Assembly (NCBI GenBank): GCA_902584635.1 | Contig: CACIAQ010000001.1 | Location: forward strand, 1-64,000 | Direction of reading: 5' to 3' | DNA length: 64,000 nucleotides | Origin: an uncultured Alphaproteobacteria bacterium | GTDB lineage: Bacteria; Pseudomonadota; Alphaproteobacteria; Rhodobacterales; Rhodobacteraceae | Part shown: positions 34,898-43,754 of the stretch, one piece after another | How the letters are laid out: each line of letters opens with the position of its first letter | How positions within the stretch are numbered: position 1 is the stretch's first letter | The notes under the pieces: generated by a model | Seen by the model: only the letters and a program-made list of their open reading frames with translations | What the model was told of the DNA's origin: nothing | Database searches by the model: none | Made by a program: the position numbers and the translations under genes

Positions 34898-36298
34898 TTA
34901 AAGATCTCTAACGTCTGTAAGTCTTCCAGTTATTGCAGCAGCAGCAGCCATGGCTGGGCTCATGAGATGAGTTCTTCCACCTCGACCTTGTCGACCTTCA
35001 AAATTTCTGTTTGAAGTCGCCGCGCATCTTTCTTCAGGCAATAACTGATCGGCATTCATCGCCAGGCACATTGAGCATCCAGGCATTCTCCAGTCAAAAC
35101 CTGCTTCCATAAGCACGTTCGCTATACCTTCTTCTTCTGCTTGTTTTTTAACTAGCCCCGACCCAGGTACTACCATAGCTCTAACGCCACTTTTAACTTT
35201 TTTTCCCCGGACAATTCTCTCTACTTCTCTCAAATCTTCTATCCGGCCGTTGGTGCATGAACCAATAAAAACGGCATCTACATTAATGTCTTGGAGTCGA
35301 ACACCAGGTTTTAAACCCATATAATCTAACGATCTTTTTGCCGCATCAATTTTGCTTCCCTCAAAATTACTGGGACTAGGAACTTTTTCGGTTATTGCAA
35401 GCACATCTTCAGGGCTAGTACCCCAAGTAACAACTGGCGCAATGTCAGCGGCGTTCAAAGAGACTTCCTTATCAAACTTAGCATTTTTATCTGAAAATAA
35501 CGTTTTCCAAAATTCTAGCGCCTTATCCCACTCTTTACCCTTGGGGGCATTCGGCTTATCTCTTAAATAACTTATTGTTTTCTCATCGGGAGCGATCAGC
35601 CCTGCTCTTGCCCCCCCTTCTATAGCCATATTACATACAGTCATTCGTCCTTCCATAGAAAGATCACGAATTGCGCTGCCACAATATTCGATCACATGAC
35701 CTGTCCCCCCAGCTGTCCCAGTTTTTCCAATTATTGATAGTGTTATATCTTTGGCGGTTACACCTTTTCCTAACGTTCCATAAACTTCAACTTTCATATT
35801 TTTCGATTTTTGCTGAATTAGTGTTTGTGTTGCTAGTACATGCTCCACCTCAGAGGTCCCAATACCGTGTGCTAGAGCACCGAATGCCCCATGGGTGGCT
35901 GTATGGCTATCACCACAAACAATGGTCATCCCTGGAAGTGTCCAACCCTGCTCCGGCCCAATTATGTGAACGATACCCTGACGAATGTCATTGACTGGAT
36001 AGTAATGAACTCCAAACTCCTTAGCATTTTTGTCTAGTGTATCAAGTTGTTTTCTTCCTTCTTCATTTCCAAAATTTGTTAGCCGATCTAGAGTTGTTGC
36101 TACATTGTGATCAGGTACAGCTATAGTTTTTTGAGGAGAATGCACCCGCCTACCTGCAGTCCTTAAGCCTTCAAAAGCTTGAGGGCTAGTTACCTCGTGG
36201 ACTAAATGCCTATCGATGTATATAAGTGAAGTGTCATCATTTGAATATATGAGATGATTATCCCAGATTTTGTCGTATAACGTTTTGGATTTGCTCAT
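34898..36298 (-). CDS. leuC: 3-isopropylmalate dehydratase large subunit
   Basis: 466 aa, the standard LeuC length. The aconitase-family [4Fe-4S] ligands are in [15 protein letters not shown] and [10 protein letters not shown], and [33 protein letters not shown] carries the substrate-binding His and Ser region. It catalyses the isomerase step of leucine synthesis together with LeuD. It is the first gene of leuCDB, with a 170-bp upstream gap that holds a candidate promoter and a leader of about 90 bases. Confidence 0.97.
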   Translation of the reverse strand: MSKSKTLYDKIWDNHLIYSNDDTSLIYIDRHLVHEVTSPQAFEGLRTAGRRVHSPQKTIAVPDHNVATTLDRLTNFGNEEGRKQLDTLDKNAKEFGVHYYPVNDIRQGIVHIIGPEQGWTLPGMTIVCGDSHTATHGAFGALAHGIGTSEVEHVLATQTLIQQKSKNMKVEVYGTLGKGVTAKDITLSIIGKTGTAGGTGHVIEYCGSAIRDLSMEGRMTVCNMAIEGGARAGLIAPDEKTISYLRDKPNAPKGKEWDKALEFWKTLFSDKNAKFDKEVSLNAADIAPVVTWGTSPEDVLAITEKVPSPSNFEGSKIDAAKRSLDYMGLKPGVRLQDINVDAVFIGSCTNGRIEDLREVERIVRGKKVKSGVRAMVVPGSGLVKKQAEEEGIANVLMEAGFDWRMPGCSMCLAMNADQLLPEERCAATSNRNFEGRQGRGGRTHLMSPAMAAAAAITGRLTDVRDL

Positions 36299-36392
36299 TA
36301 GTTTTACCCTATAAAATATCCAAAGAATGTATAATTTTTAATTTCAAAAATCTAGTGGCAATGTAACACACTTATTTTTTTAGATGGAGGTC

Positions 36393-36421
36393 AGTATAAA
36401 AAGTCTTCCTTAGTTTAACAA
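36393..36421 (-). promoter_or_regulatory. Candidate sigma-70-type promoter for leuCDB
   Basis: On the minus strand, TTGTTA (36416-36421) and TATACT (36393-36398) are separated by 17 bases: four and five matches to the -35 and -10 consensus. This would leave a transcribed leader of roughly 85-90 bases before leuC. I see no clear leader peptide rich in leucine codons and no strong attenuator hairpin in it. Confidence 0.35.
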
Positions 36422-36470
36422 TAAATTGTATTAGTAATACTCATTAATAAACCGTCACATTTTTTTTGTT

Positions 36471-37076
36471 ATGAATTTTAGAATGAATAAAAAAACTCAA
36501 TTCCCAGGAATTCGATTAGTTTTAAAGTATTTTCTTTGTATGTGCCTATGTTTCTTAATTGTTACAACTGCGTCGTTTGGGCAAGAAAATCTCAGGAAAG
36601 CTGAAAAAAGTTTTAGAGATTGGAGTGTTTTCATATCAAAAGACGATCCCAAAATGTGCTTCATTGCTTCTCAATCTATCAAAGGTGAGGCGTTCAGAAA
36701 TAATCAAAAACTCTCATCTGTTAACAGAGAAAAGGGTACGTTGTATATTATTAAAATTTTAAATAAAGACAACGAATATGAAGGGACATTTTATGCAGGA
36801 TATCCTCTACAGGTGGGCTCCAAAGCGGTCCTTGAAATTGATAATAAGGAAAAGATTGTGTTTTTTGCACACCCTTCGCCCAAAGCTAAGGCCGAGAAAG
36901 ATCACGCTTGGGCTCAAAAATTTGATGAAAAAAAATTAGTTAATTATCTTAAGAAAGGTAGCAAGGCCATCATGAGCGCTATATCTCATCGTAATACGGT
37001 AACGAAAGACACGTTTATGTTAACAGGTTTTTCAAATGCCTTGTCAGAGTTAAATAAACAGTGCAAATTAAATTGA
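36471..37076 (+). CDS. Invasion-associated locus B (IalB) family exported protein
   Basis: 201 aa; the ATG at 36483 is an alternative start. A signal peptide is clear (LVLKYFLCMCLCFLIVTTASFG, cleavage about residue 40). The mature part begins with the family pattern FRDWSVFISKDDPKMCFIASQ and continues with a beta-rich domain. A conserved Cys pair is likely: Cys in PKMCFIAS and Cys in NKQCKLN at the C terminus. IalB-family proteins are exported proteins common in alphaproteobacteria; the name comes from Bartonella and does not imply pathogenesis here. Role unknown. It overlaps rlmN by a few bases. Confidence 0.75.
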   Translation: MNFRMNKKTQFPGIRLVLKYFLCMCLCFLIVTTASFGQENLRKAEKSFRDWSVFISKDDPKMCFIASQSIKGEAFRNNQKLSSVNREKGTLYIIKILNKDNEYEGTFYAGYPLQVGSKAVLEIDNKEKIVFFAHPSPKAKAEKDHAWAQKFDEKKLVNYLKKGSKAIMSAISHRNTVTKDTFMLTGFSNALSELNKQCKLN

Positions 37077-38191
37077 CTTCACCGGCTATCTCTAAAAAAA
37101 GAAATATTTTAGGGCTTAGTAGAGAAGAAATTCTTTCTTTTATGGTAGAGTTTGAAAACCAGCCTAGAAGAGCGTCTATGAGAGTTAGTCAACTATGGTC
37201 TTGGATTTACTGTCATGGAATAACCTCATTTGAAAAAATGACCAACATAGATAAAAACCTTCGTACAAAACTAACAAAAGCTTTTAAAGTTTCACGACCA
37301 AATATTGAAAAAAAAGAGATGAGTAGTGACGGCACTATAAAATATCTACTTTGTTTAGATGATAAAAGCAAAATAGAAACTGTATTTATACCTGAAGAGA
37401 CTAGAAGCACTCTTTGTATTTCCTCACAAGTCGGTTGTACATTAAACTGTTCATTTTGTCATACAGGTACCCAAAAGCTGGTAAGGAACTTATCAAGTCA
37501 GGAAATCATAGGACAAGTCATTGCAGTTTATGATGACCTGGGTTTATGGGAAAAAATGAAGAATAATAGGGGTATATCTTCTTATTTTGAGGTAATAACC
37601 AATATTGTTTTCATGGGAATGGGCGAACCTTTATTAAATTATGAGGAGGTAAAAAAAGCCTGCAACATTTTAATGGACAATAAAGGATTAGACTTTTCAA
37701 GAAGAAGAGTCACTTTATCAACAGCGGGCATAGTTCCAAAAATAAAAATGGCTCATGAAGAAATCGGATGCATGATTGCGGTTAGCCTTCATGCTACTGA
37801 CGACAAAACAAGAGATATTTTAGTTCCAATAAATAAAAAATGGAATTTAGAAAAGTTGCTGGGCTCCCTGAAAAACGATGTTAATTTACGTAATTCAGAA
37901 AGAATAACATTTGAATATGTAATGCTTGACGGGGTTAATGATACAAAAAAAGATGCAGAAAGATTGGTCAAATTGCTTCAAGGGCTACCTTCAAAAATAA
38001 ATCTGATACCATTTAACAGTTGGACTGGAAGTAATTATAAGCGCTCATCCTCAGATAGAATAAAAGCTTTCAGAGATATTATAATTAAATCAAGAATACC
38101 AAGTCCAATAAGAAGACCTCGAGGAGAAGATATTATGGCTGCATGCGGTCAATTAAAATCTAGTTCTATAAAGAAAAAAGTGAGTATATGA
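37061..38191 (+). CDS. rlmN: Dual-specificity 23S rRNA/tRNA adenine-C2 methyltransferase RlmN
   Basis: 376 aa from a GTG at 37061; a TTG at 37073 that overlaps the IalB stop (TTGA) is an alternative start. The radical-SAM cluster CTLNCSFC has Cys126, 130 and 133. The methyl-carrying Cys is in IMAACGQL near the C terminus, and the second conserved Cys is probably the one in RPRGEDIMAAC or nearby. FMGMGEPLLNYEEV and VTLSTAGIVPKI are family blocks. It methylates A2503 of 23S rRNA and A37 of some tRNAs. It overlaps the L,D-transpeptidase downstream by 4 bp (ATGA). Confidence 0.95.
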   Translation: MQIKLTSPAISKKRNILGLSREEILSFMVEFENQPRRASMRVSQLWSWIYCHGITSFEKMTNIDKNLRTKLTKAFKVSRPNIEKKEMSSDGTIKYLLCLDDKSKIETVFIPEETRSTLCISSQVGCTLNCSFCHTGTQKLVRNLSSQEIIGQVIAVYDDLGLWEKMKNNRGISSYFEVITNIVFMGMGEPLLNYEEVKKACNILMDNKGLDFSRRRVTLSTAGIVPKIKMAHEEIGCMIAVSLHATDDKTRDILVPINKKWNLEKLLGSLKNDVNLRNSERITFEYVMLDGVNDTKKDAERLVKLLQGLPSKINLIPFNSWTGSNYKRSSSDRIKAFRDIIIKSRIPSPIRRPRGEDIMAACGQLKSSSIKKKVSI

Positions 38192-38688
38192 AAAAGATTA
38201 GTAAAAGAAGCTTTTTGTTTTTTTCAATTTTATTTCCTTTTATTTTTTTCAAACCTACTTGGAGCCACTCAAATAAACCAAATTTACTGGTCGTTTGGAA
38301 AAAAAAGAGAGTTTTAGCTCTCTACAGAAATAATAAGGTGATAAAAACATATCGAATTCGCTTGGGATTTAATCCAAAAGGTCAAAAAGAAAAGGAAGGA
38401 GATGGAAAAACTCCAGAAGGTAAATATTACATTACACACAAAAACCCAAATAGTAATTTTTATCTGAGCCTTGGAATAAATTTTCCAAATAGATCTGATA
38501 AGAAAAGAGCTCTAAAGAGAGGCCTTAATCCTGGTAGCGACATTTTTATTCATGGACTTGGAAAAAAAAATATAATCCTCCATTATTTTTTTGACTGGAC
38601 CGAGGGTTGCATTGCAGTAACAAACAAGGAAATAGAAGAAATTTACGGAATGGTTGAAACCGGTACGGTTCTTTACATTTATGCTTAA
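38188..38688 (+). CDS. L,D-transpeptidase (YkuD domain), membrane-anchored or secreted
   Basis: 166 aa. An N-terminal hydrophobic segment (SFLFFSILFPFIFFKPTWS) acts as signal peptide or anchor. The YkuD catalytic motif reads FIHGLG ... DWTEGCIAVTN, with the conserved His and the nucleophile Cys; the usual Arg after GCI is Ala, as in the WTxGCIAV subgroup. It would form or remodel 3-3 or lipoprotein cross-links in peptidoglycan. It overlaps rlmN by 4 bp and lies close to a CAP lipoprotein and a second L,D-transpeptidase. Confidence 0.88.
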   Translation: MKKISKRSFLFFSILFPFIFFKPTWSHSNKPNLLVVWKKKRVLALYRNNKVIKTYRIRLGFNPKGQKEKEGDGKTPEGKYYITHKNPNSNFYLSLGINFPNRSDKKRALKRGLNPGSDIFIHGLGKKNIILHYFFDWTEGCIAVTNKEIEEIYGMVETGTVLYIYA

Positions 38689-38702
38689 AAATCAGCTTTT
38701 TT

Positions 38703-39260
38703 CTAAGATTGGCCAATCATTTGTACCCACCAAACTTTGCCGGTGCTATCTTGATACCAACTTAGACCTAAATGGGTAGCATTGAGATCCAAAATAATTT
38801 CCTTCCCTATTTTACTTTGAAACCATACATTCAACACATCGTACTCACCCTCATAAGTCTCTGACACGTTTTCACCAATAACTGAGCCTTTAAACCCTGC
38901 TATTTTTGCCCTATCTACCGCAGATGATGCATCTGAACCGTAGTTCCAAGCTCTCTGCTGTCTTGCTATATCAAAAGCATGGGTTTTAGATGCTGCTGAA
39001 AGACTATTTGAATGCTTTAGTGGGGATCGCCCATTTTCTAGTCTTAAGGCGTTAACCATTTCTAAGTGCCTTGATTTTAAAGCAGCGACTTCAAAACTAG
39101 AGATAACGCCCGATTTGGAATAGCCATGATATACATCAGTATTTGTTCCTACACAACTTACCAGAATAATTAAAAGTGGTATCTTCAAAATAAGATTGTT
39201 CAGATAACTAAAAGTTCCCTCTTTTAATTTTTGAGATATGACGTATATTCTTGTTCTCAT
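38703..39260 (-). CDS. CAP/SCP-domain (YkwD-like) lipoprotein
   Basis: 185 aa. The N-terminal region ends in a lipobox-like LLIILVSC at about residues 29-36, so it is probably a lipoprotein. The CAP domain is visible from MVNALRLENGRSPLKHSNSLSAASKTHAFDIA through SSAVDRAKIAGFKGSVIGENVSE and the C-terminal THLGLSWYQDSTGKVWWVQMIG. Bacterial CAP proteins are usually exported; their activity is not settled. It lies between, and in opposite orientation to, two L,D-transpeptidase genes, which suggests an envelope role. Confidence 0.82.
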   Translation of the reverse strand: MRTRIYVISQKLKEGTFSYLNNLILKIPLLIILVSCVGTNTDVYHGYSKSGVISSFEVAALKSRHLEMVNALRLENGRSPLKHSNSLSAASKTHAFDIARQQRAWNYGSDASSAVDRAKIAGFKGSVIGENVSETYEGEYDVLNVWFQSKIGKEIILDLNATHLGLSWYQDSTGKVWWVQMIGQS

Positions 39261-39308
39261 GTCTAATAAGTTATTTATAATAATCGAGTTTTAACTAAAA
39301 CAAGCAAA

Positions 39309-39887
39309 ATGATCAATATTGTATTAAAAATATTAAGTTCTTGGATACTATTATTGGTCTATGTGGGAATAAGCAACCCTATTATCGCTCAAACTGCAGT
39401 AGATTTTGGCCAAGATGGAAAACCAAAACATAATATCTTCTCCTTTAGAGCACAGTCTTGGCAAGATCATTTTAAGAATCTAAATAAAGGAGGCATACTC
39501 GTTGATACCAAAACACGATCATTGCATTATTGGAATAAGAATGGGACAGAATATAAGGTATTTCCAACCTCCGTACCCCTTAATCAAGAGTTGACAAGAC
39601 TGGGATATACGAAAGTTACAAAAAAAGTAGTTGGGCCTGAATGGAGACCTACTAAAAAAATGAGAGAAAGAGATCCTCAACTTCCAGAGTTTATGCCTCC
39701 CGGCCCAGATAATCCTCTCGGCTCTCACGCCCTTTATCTTAGTTGGCCAAGTTATCGTATTCACGGAACAAGTGATACCAGGAAAATCGGGAGACAAAGC
39801 TCGTCTGGGTGTGTGGGGCTGTATAATGAACAAATAGAAGAGCTTTTCAATTTAGTTGAAATAGGAACTCCTGTTAGAATTCTTTAG
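39309..39887 (+). CDS. L,D-transpeptidase (ErfK/YbiS type), secreted
   Basis: 192 aa with a signal peptide (IVLKILSSWILLLVYVGISNPIIAQ). The catalytic site is canonical: IHGTSDTRKIGRQSSSGCVGLYN, with the His and nucleophile Cys in the SSSGCVGL motif. GSHALYLSWPSYRIHG is the expected preceding strand. It would cross-link peptidoglycan or attach lipoprotein to it in the periplasm. It is a second, more consensus-like paralogue near 38188 and overlaps the convergent epimerase gene by 14 bp. Confidence 0.9.
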   Translation: MINIVLKILSSWILLLVYVGISNPIIAQTAVDFGQDGKPKHNIFSFRAQSWQDHFKNLNKGGILVDTKTRSLHYWNKNGTEYKVFPTSVPLNQELTRLGYTKVTKKVVGPEWRPTKKMRERDPQLPEFMPPGPDNPLGSHALYLSWPSYRIHGTSDTRKIGRQSSSGCVGLYNEQIEELFNLVEIGTPVRIL

Positions 39888-40755
39888 AATTTTGGTGGAT
39901 TGAAAAAAGTCCTTCCTTAAATGAAGGAAAAGCAAGCTTATACCCCAATTCATCTTTGAGCTTTTTGTTTGATACCTTTTTTTCCTCTCTATAGAAGCTT
40001 TTTGCCATTTCACTCACCATCTCACTTTTTAAACTGACTATCTCTGGACAATTTTTTTTTAGTAATTTTGCAGCGAACTTGGCCACATCCAATTGCGTTG
40101 CTGGAAGATCATCGGATAAATTAAAAATCTTTGTTTTAGAATTAGAACTCATAGCCTTCTCTACTGCACCTACTATATCATCAATATGAATCCTGTTAAA
40201 TAAGTGTCTTGGTTTATCAACTATATAAACCTCTTCATTTCTCATCAAACGATCGATGAGGCTTCGTCCTGGTCCATAGATCCCTGACAACCTGAAAATA
40301 ATTGTTTTTATCAAAAGGTTTTCTCCTAATTTCAACCACGAATTTTCTGCAGCAACACGTGAAATGCTTCTTTCTGAATTGGGTTCTATATCTGAATCCT
40401 CAGTTACCCATTCACCTTTCTTATCTCCATAAACACTAGTAGTTGACAGATATCCTGCCCACTTAATTTTTTCTCTATTTTTCTTGAGTAGATACCCATA
40501 ATTTTCAACAACAGGGTCTTTGCTATTCTCTGGAGGAGCTGTGGTCAAGATGTAAACATCATCATTGAGAATATTTTTTAATTTTTTTTCGTCGTTAAAA
40601 AAAATTGGAAAAGCTTTAACGGCTTTAATTTCTTTGATCTTTTCACTACTCCTAGTAGTACAGTACACTTGCCAATTTTTTCTCGAATACTTTTTACACA
40701 TGAATTTTGCCGTATAGCCAAAACCAAAAATTAATAACGTATTTTTCTTATTCAT
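39874..40755 (-). CDS. NAD-dependent epimerase/dehydratase family protein (YeeZ-like)
   Basis: 293 aa atypical SDR. The nucleotide-binding motif LLIFGFGYTAKFMCKKY replaces the usual GxxGxxG at about residues 7-23. The active-site region has YLSTTSVYGDKKGEWVTE, and the substrate region LFNRIHIDDIVGAVEKAM. This resembles the YeeZ group of short atypical SDRs whose substrates are unknown. The stop-proximal end overlaps the L,D-transpeptidase, and its start overlaps queG by 4 bp in an operon with queG and the GST gene. Confidence 0.82.
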   Translation of the reverse strand: MNKKNTLLIFGFGYTAKFMCKKYSRKNWQVYCTTRSSEKIKEIKAVKAFPIFFNDEKKLKNILNDDVYILTTAPPENSKDPVVENYGYLLKKNREKIKWAGYLSTTSVYGDKKGEWVTEDSDIEPNSERSISRVAAENSWLKLGENLLIKTIIFRLSGIYGPGRSLIDRLMRNEEVYIVDKPRHLFNRIHIDDIVGAVEKAMSSNSKTKIFNLSDDLPATQLDVAKFAAKLLKKNCPEIVSLKSEMVSEMAKSFYREEKKVSNKKLKDELGYKLAFPSFKEGLFSIHQNSKEF

Positions 40756-41786
40756 TTTTTTAGCTCAGATATCGCCCATATAGCTGCCTCAGATATGAAA
40801 TCAATTGAGTGATCCACATAATCTTCTAATAATTCAATGTATTCCCTTTTTCCACTATTTCCCATCGCATATATTATATTTCTAAGAAATCTGGTTGATC
40901 CTAGTCTTTTTATTGCAGTTCCACTAAAGAATTTTCTAAACTCAGTATCTGAAAATCTTAGCGCCACCTCCAAAGACAAGTTAGAAAACCTGTCTCTATA
41001 ATTCAGATTTCTAGTCAATTTGGCAAACTTGTTCCAAGGACATATAGCTAAGCAATCATCGCATCCAAAAACCCTGTTCCCAATTGATGACCTAAGCCCT
41101 TTATCTATGGCACCGTGATGTTCAACTGTAAGATAAGCAATGCACTTTCTGGCATCTAGCTTGTAAGGGCCCTCAAAGGCATTTGTAGGACAAATATCCA
41201 AACACTTTGTACATGATCCACAAAAATCTTTTTCTGGTTCATCCACTGGTAATAATTTATCGATATACATCACACCAAGAAAAAACCAGTTTCCCATATT
41301 TTTACTTACTAGATTCGTATGTTTACCTTGCCAACCTAAGCCAGATAGTTGTGCTAAAGGTTTTTCCAAAACCGGTGCTGTATCCACGAATATTTTAAGG
41401 TCACAGTCTAATTTTTTTTTTATCCAAGAGGCGACGATTCTTAGTTTAGATTTAACTACTTTATGATAATCCCTTTTTGTAGCAAAAACCGAGAAATTAG
41501 ACACTTCTTTTTTCTTTAATTTTTTTAATGGATTTTCTGCTGGAGTATAATCATCCGTAAATACCAAAATGGATTTAACACTGGACCATAACTTTTCTGG
41601 GGCTGTCCTTTCATTGACTCTTTTCTCCAACCAATCCATTCCGGCATTCCAGTCATTTTCAATAAAGTTCATAAAGTTTTCTTTTACTGAGTGATCAACC
41701 TTGCTTGGATTAGTTATGCCATAGGATGAGAATCCTACATCAGATACTATCTGCTGAAGTTGTGACTTGAAGTCCTGAATGTTCAT
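40752..41786 (-). CDS. queG: Epoxyqueuosine reductase
   Basis: 344 aa, near the usual QueG length. Two 4Fe-4S clusters are marked by CGSCTKCLDICPTNAF and FGCDDCLAICPWNKF; the cobalamin-binding N-terminal domain includes GLGWQGKHTNLVSKNMGNWFFLGV. A HEAT-like tail follows (AIKRLGSTRFLRNIIYAMGNSG). It reduces epoxyqueuosine to queuosine in tRNA as the last step. It uses cobalamin. It overlaps the epimerase gene by 4 bp and follows the GST gene by 1 bp. Confidence 0.95.
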   Translation of the reverse strand: MNIQDFKSQLQQIVSDVGFSSYGITNPSKVDHSVKENFMNFIENDWNAGMDWLEKRVNERTAPEKLWSSVKSILVFTDDYTPAENPLKKLKKKEVSNFSVFATKRDYHKVVKSKLRIVASWIKKKLDCDLKIFVDTAPVLEKPLAQLSGLGWQGKHTNLVSKNMGNWFFLGVMYIDKLLPVDEPEKDFCGSCTKCLDICPTNAFEGPYKLDARKCIAYLTVEHHGAIDKGLRSSIGNRVFGCDDCLAICPWNKFAKLTRNLNYRDRFSNLSLEVALRFSDTEFRKFFSGTAIKRLGSTRFLRNIIYAMGNSGKREYIELLEDYVDHSIDFISEAAIWAISELKK

Positions 41787-41787
41787 G

Positions 41788-42459
41788 CTAAAAATCTAAG
41801 TCGCTGTAATGGCTTGTCGGTACAAAACCAGGAACTAAATCTACCAGTATCCCAGCATTTCTGAAAGCTGGTCTCGACTTTATTTTTGCATACCACTCCT
41901 TAATTATTGGCTTAGACTGCCAGTCGATATCTCCAATATAATCTAATGCCGATATATGTCCAGCTGCTGAAAAGTCTGCCAATGACATTTTTTCTCCAGC
42001 TAGCCAATTTCTCTTTTCCAAAAGCCATTCCAAGTAATCAAAGTGAAACTTTATTTTTCTCAGACCTTCCTTTATTGAGTTGCTATCAGGTTGGCCAATT
42101 TTAAATATTTTTTTGTAAACTCTTTCGTTAAGTAAATTCTTTGTGACTTCATTATAAAATTTATCATCGAACCAAGATGAGACCCTTCGCGCTTCAAATC
42201 GAAGATTTTTGTCAGTCGGGATAAGTTTTGGAATTGGGTAGGACTCATCTAAATACTCACATATAGGGGTGCTTTCTGTAAAAACAGATACTCCTTCTTT
42301 TAACAGAGGCACCTTTCCAGAAGGGCTAAATCTAATAAAATCCAAGTTTTGTTCCCAAACAGGTTCTTCGATTAATTCAACTTCAAGCTTTTTTTCCGCT
42401 AGTACAAGTCTTACCTTTCGACAAAAAGGTGAAAGTGTTAAATGGTGCAGTTTTCTCAT
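41788..42459 (-). CDS. Glutathione S-transferase family protein
   Basis: 223 aa, typical GST length. The thioredoxin-like N-terminal domain starts MRKLHHLTLSPFCRKVRLVLAEK, with Ser10 and Cys13 as candidate catalytic residues, followed by FSPSGKVPLL (cis-Pro) and FTESTPICEYLDE. The helical C-terminal domain includes WLAGEKMSLADFSAAGHISALDYIG. Conjugation or reduction of an unknown substrate is expected. It sits at the start of the queG operon, 1 bp before queG. Confidence 0.9.
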   Translation of the reverse strand: MRKLHHLTLSPFCRKVRLVLAEKKLEVELIEEPVWEQNLDFIRFSPSGKVPLLKEGVSVFTESTPICEYLDESYPIPKLIPTDKNLRFEARRVSSWFDDKFYNEVTKNLLNERVYKKIFKIGQPDSNSIKEGLRKIKFHFDYLEWLLEKRNWLAGEKMSLADFSAAGHISALDYIGDIDWQSKPIIKEWYAKIKSRPAFRNAGILVDLVPGFVPTSHYSDLDF

Positions 42460-42490
42460 TATTAATAAATTTTATTACGTCCATATATAA

Positions 42491-43177
42491 TTATAAAAAA
42501 CAGCTAGATCTGTCATCTTTTTTTAGAATTTCCATATCTTTTTTTAATCTCGTAATTCTTCGGAGCAGAGGTGGGTTTAATTTTTTAGGTCGCCGCATTT
42601 TTGGATTTGGTAGCGTTAATGCAATTCGAATTGCTTGTTCTTTGGTCAGTCTATTTGATGGCTTTCTGTAATATTTTTCTGAAGCTTGATTAACTCCGAA
42701 CGTTAAGTAGCCAGTTTCAACAATATTTAGATATATTTCAATAATTCTTCTTTTAGGAACACTAATTTCTAATAAAAATGTAAAATACAATTCTATAAGC
42801 TTTCTCGTCCATGATCTTCCAGGCCACAAAAAAAGATTTTTTGCTAATTGCTGGGTTATTGTCGAAGCGCCTCTTTTCTCCCCACCACTAATAACTTTAT
42901 AAATCTCATTAATGTCAATTCCTATATGTTTACAAAAACTAGAATCCTCTGTTGCCACTACAGAAAGTGCAATATTTTCACCCAAATTTGGGTAGGGGGT
43001 CCAGTTATAGTCTATCTGCTTTTTAAAAAATTTGCTTTCCCAAACCATAAAGCTGGTAAAAGGGGGGTTAAAAAACCTTAATGAGAAAACGGAAAAAACA
43101 GTTAATAATATAAAGCAAAATATTGATACTTTGGTAAATTCGATTGATTTAAGTATTAAATTGTATTTATTTAACAC
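42491..43177 (-). CDS. mtgA: Monofunctional biosynthetic peptidoglycan transglycosylase
   Basis: 228 aa with an N-terminal membrane anchor (VSIFCFILLTVFSVFSLRFF). The GT51 motifs are complete: VATEDSSFCKHIGID (catalytic Glu), RGASTITQQLAKNLFLWPGRSW, RKLIELYFTFLLE and KRRIIEIYLNIVETGYLTFGV. It polymerises lipid II into glycan strands at the outer face of the inner membrane. It lies between the GST gene and gltD, each on the same strand with short gaps. Confidence 0.94.
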   Translation of the reverse strand: MLNKYNLILKSIEFTKVSIFCFILLTVFSVFSLRFFNPPFTSFMVWESKFFKKQIDYNWTPYPNLGENIALSVVATEDSSFCKHIGIDINEIYKVISGGEKRGASTITQQLAKNLFLWPGRSWTRKLIELYFTFLLEISVPKRRIIEIYLNIVETGYLTFGVNQASEKYYRKPSNRLTKEQAIRIALTLPNPKMRRPKKLNPPLLRRITRLKKDMEILKKDDRSSCFL

Positions 43178-43209
43178 AAAAGATTCTTTATAAAGTGGAC
43201 TTCTCTCAC

Positions 43210-43754
43210 TTAGTCAGAAAGATCACTATGACCCATCAAAGCTAGGTCTACCGCTTTTGCAGCTTGCCTACCTTCTCTGATTGCCCACACAACAAGTGAT
43301 TGACCACGTCGCATATCACCCGCTACCCACAACTTTTCATGAGAAGTTTTGTAGAATTTGTCGTCTGCTAAAACATTTCCACGCTTATCCAGAGATAAAT
43401 TTATATCTTTTAGAATTCTTTCTGTAATAGGAGAAACAAAACCCATTGCGAGTAATACTAAATCTGCTCTAATGACAAATTCCGATTTTTCTATTTTTTC
43501 AAACTTCTCATTTACTTTCACACAGTTTAAAGAACTTACCCTACCATTTTTAATCCCGAAGGATGTTGTTAATACTGAAAACTCTCTATCTGCTCCCTCT
43601 TCTTGGCTGGAAGAGGTTCTCATTTTAAGAGGCCAGTTAGGCCATGTTAACAATTTATCTTCTCTTTCTGGGGGAGGGGGCATGATCTCAAGCTGTGTGA
43701 CAGACAATGCTCCTTGGCGAATTGATGTTCCTATACAATCTGACCCCGTATCTC
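43210..43754 (-). CDS. gltD: Glutamate synthase small subunit, C-terminal fragment after frameshift
   Basis: The track ORF starts at 43707 at an internal TTG, but the frame continues upstream to the run of ten G at 43754-43763, where it meets the N-terminal part in a different frame. The fragment holds the end of the GltD NADPH/FAD module: [35 protein letters not shown], the [11 protein letters not shown] block and the C-terminal [30 protein letters not shown]. These are collinear with GltD homologues, so it is the missing C terminus rather than a separate gene. Whether a full-length protein is made depends on whether the frameshift is real. Confidence 0.8.
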
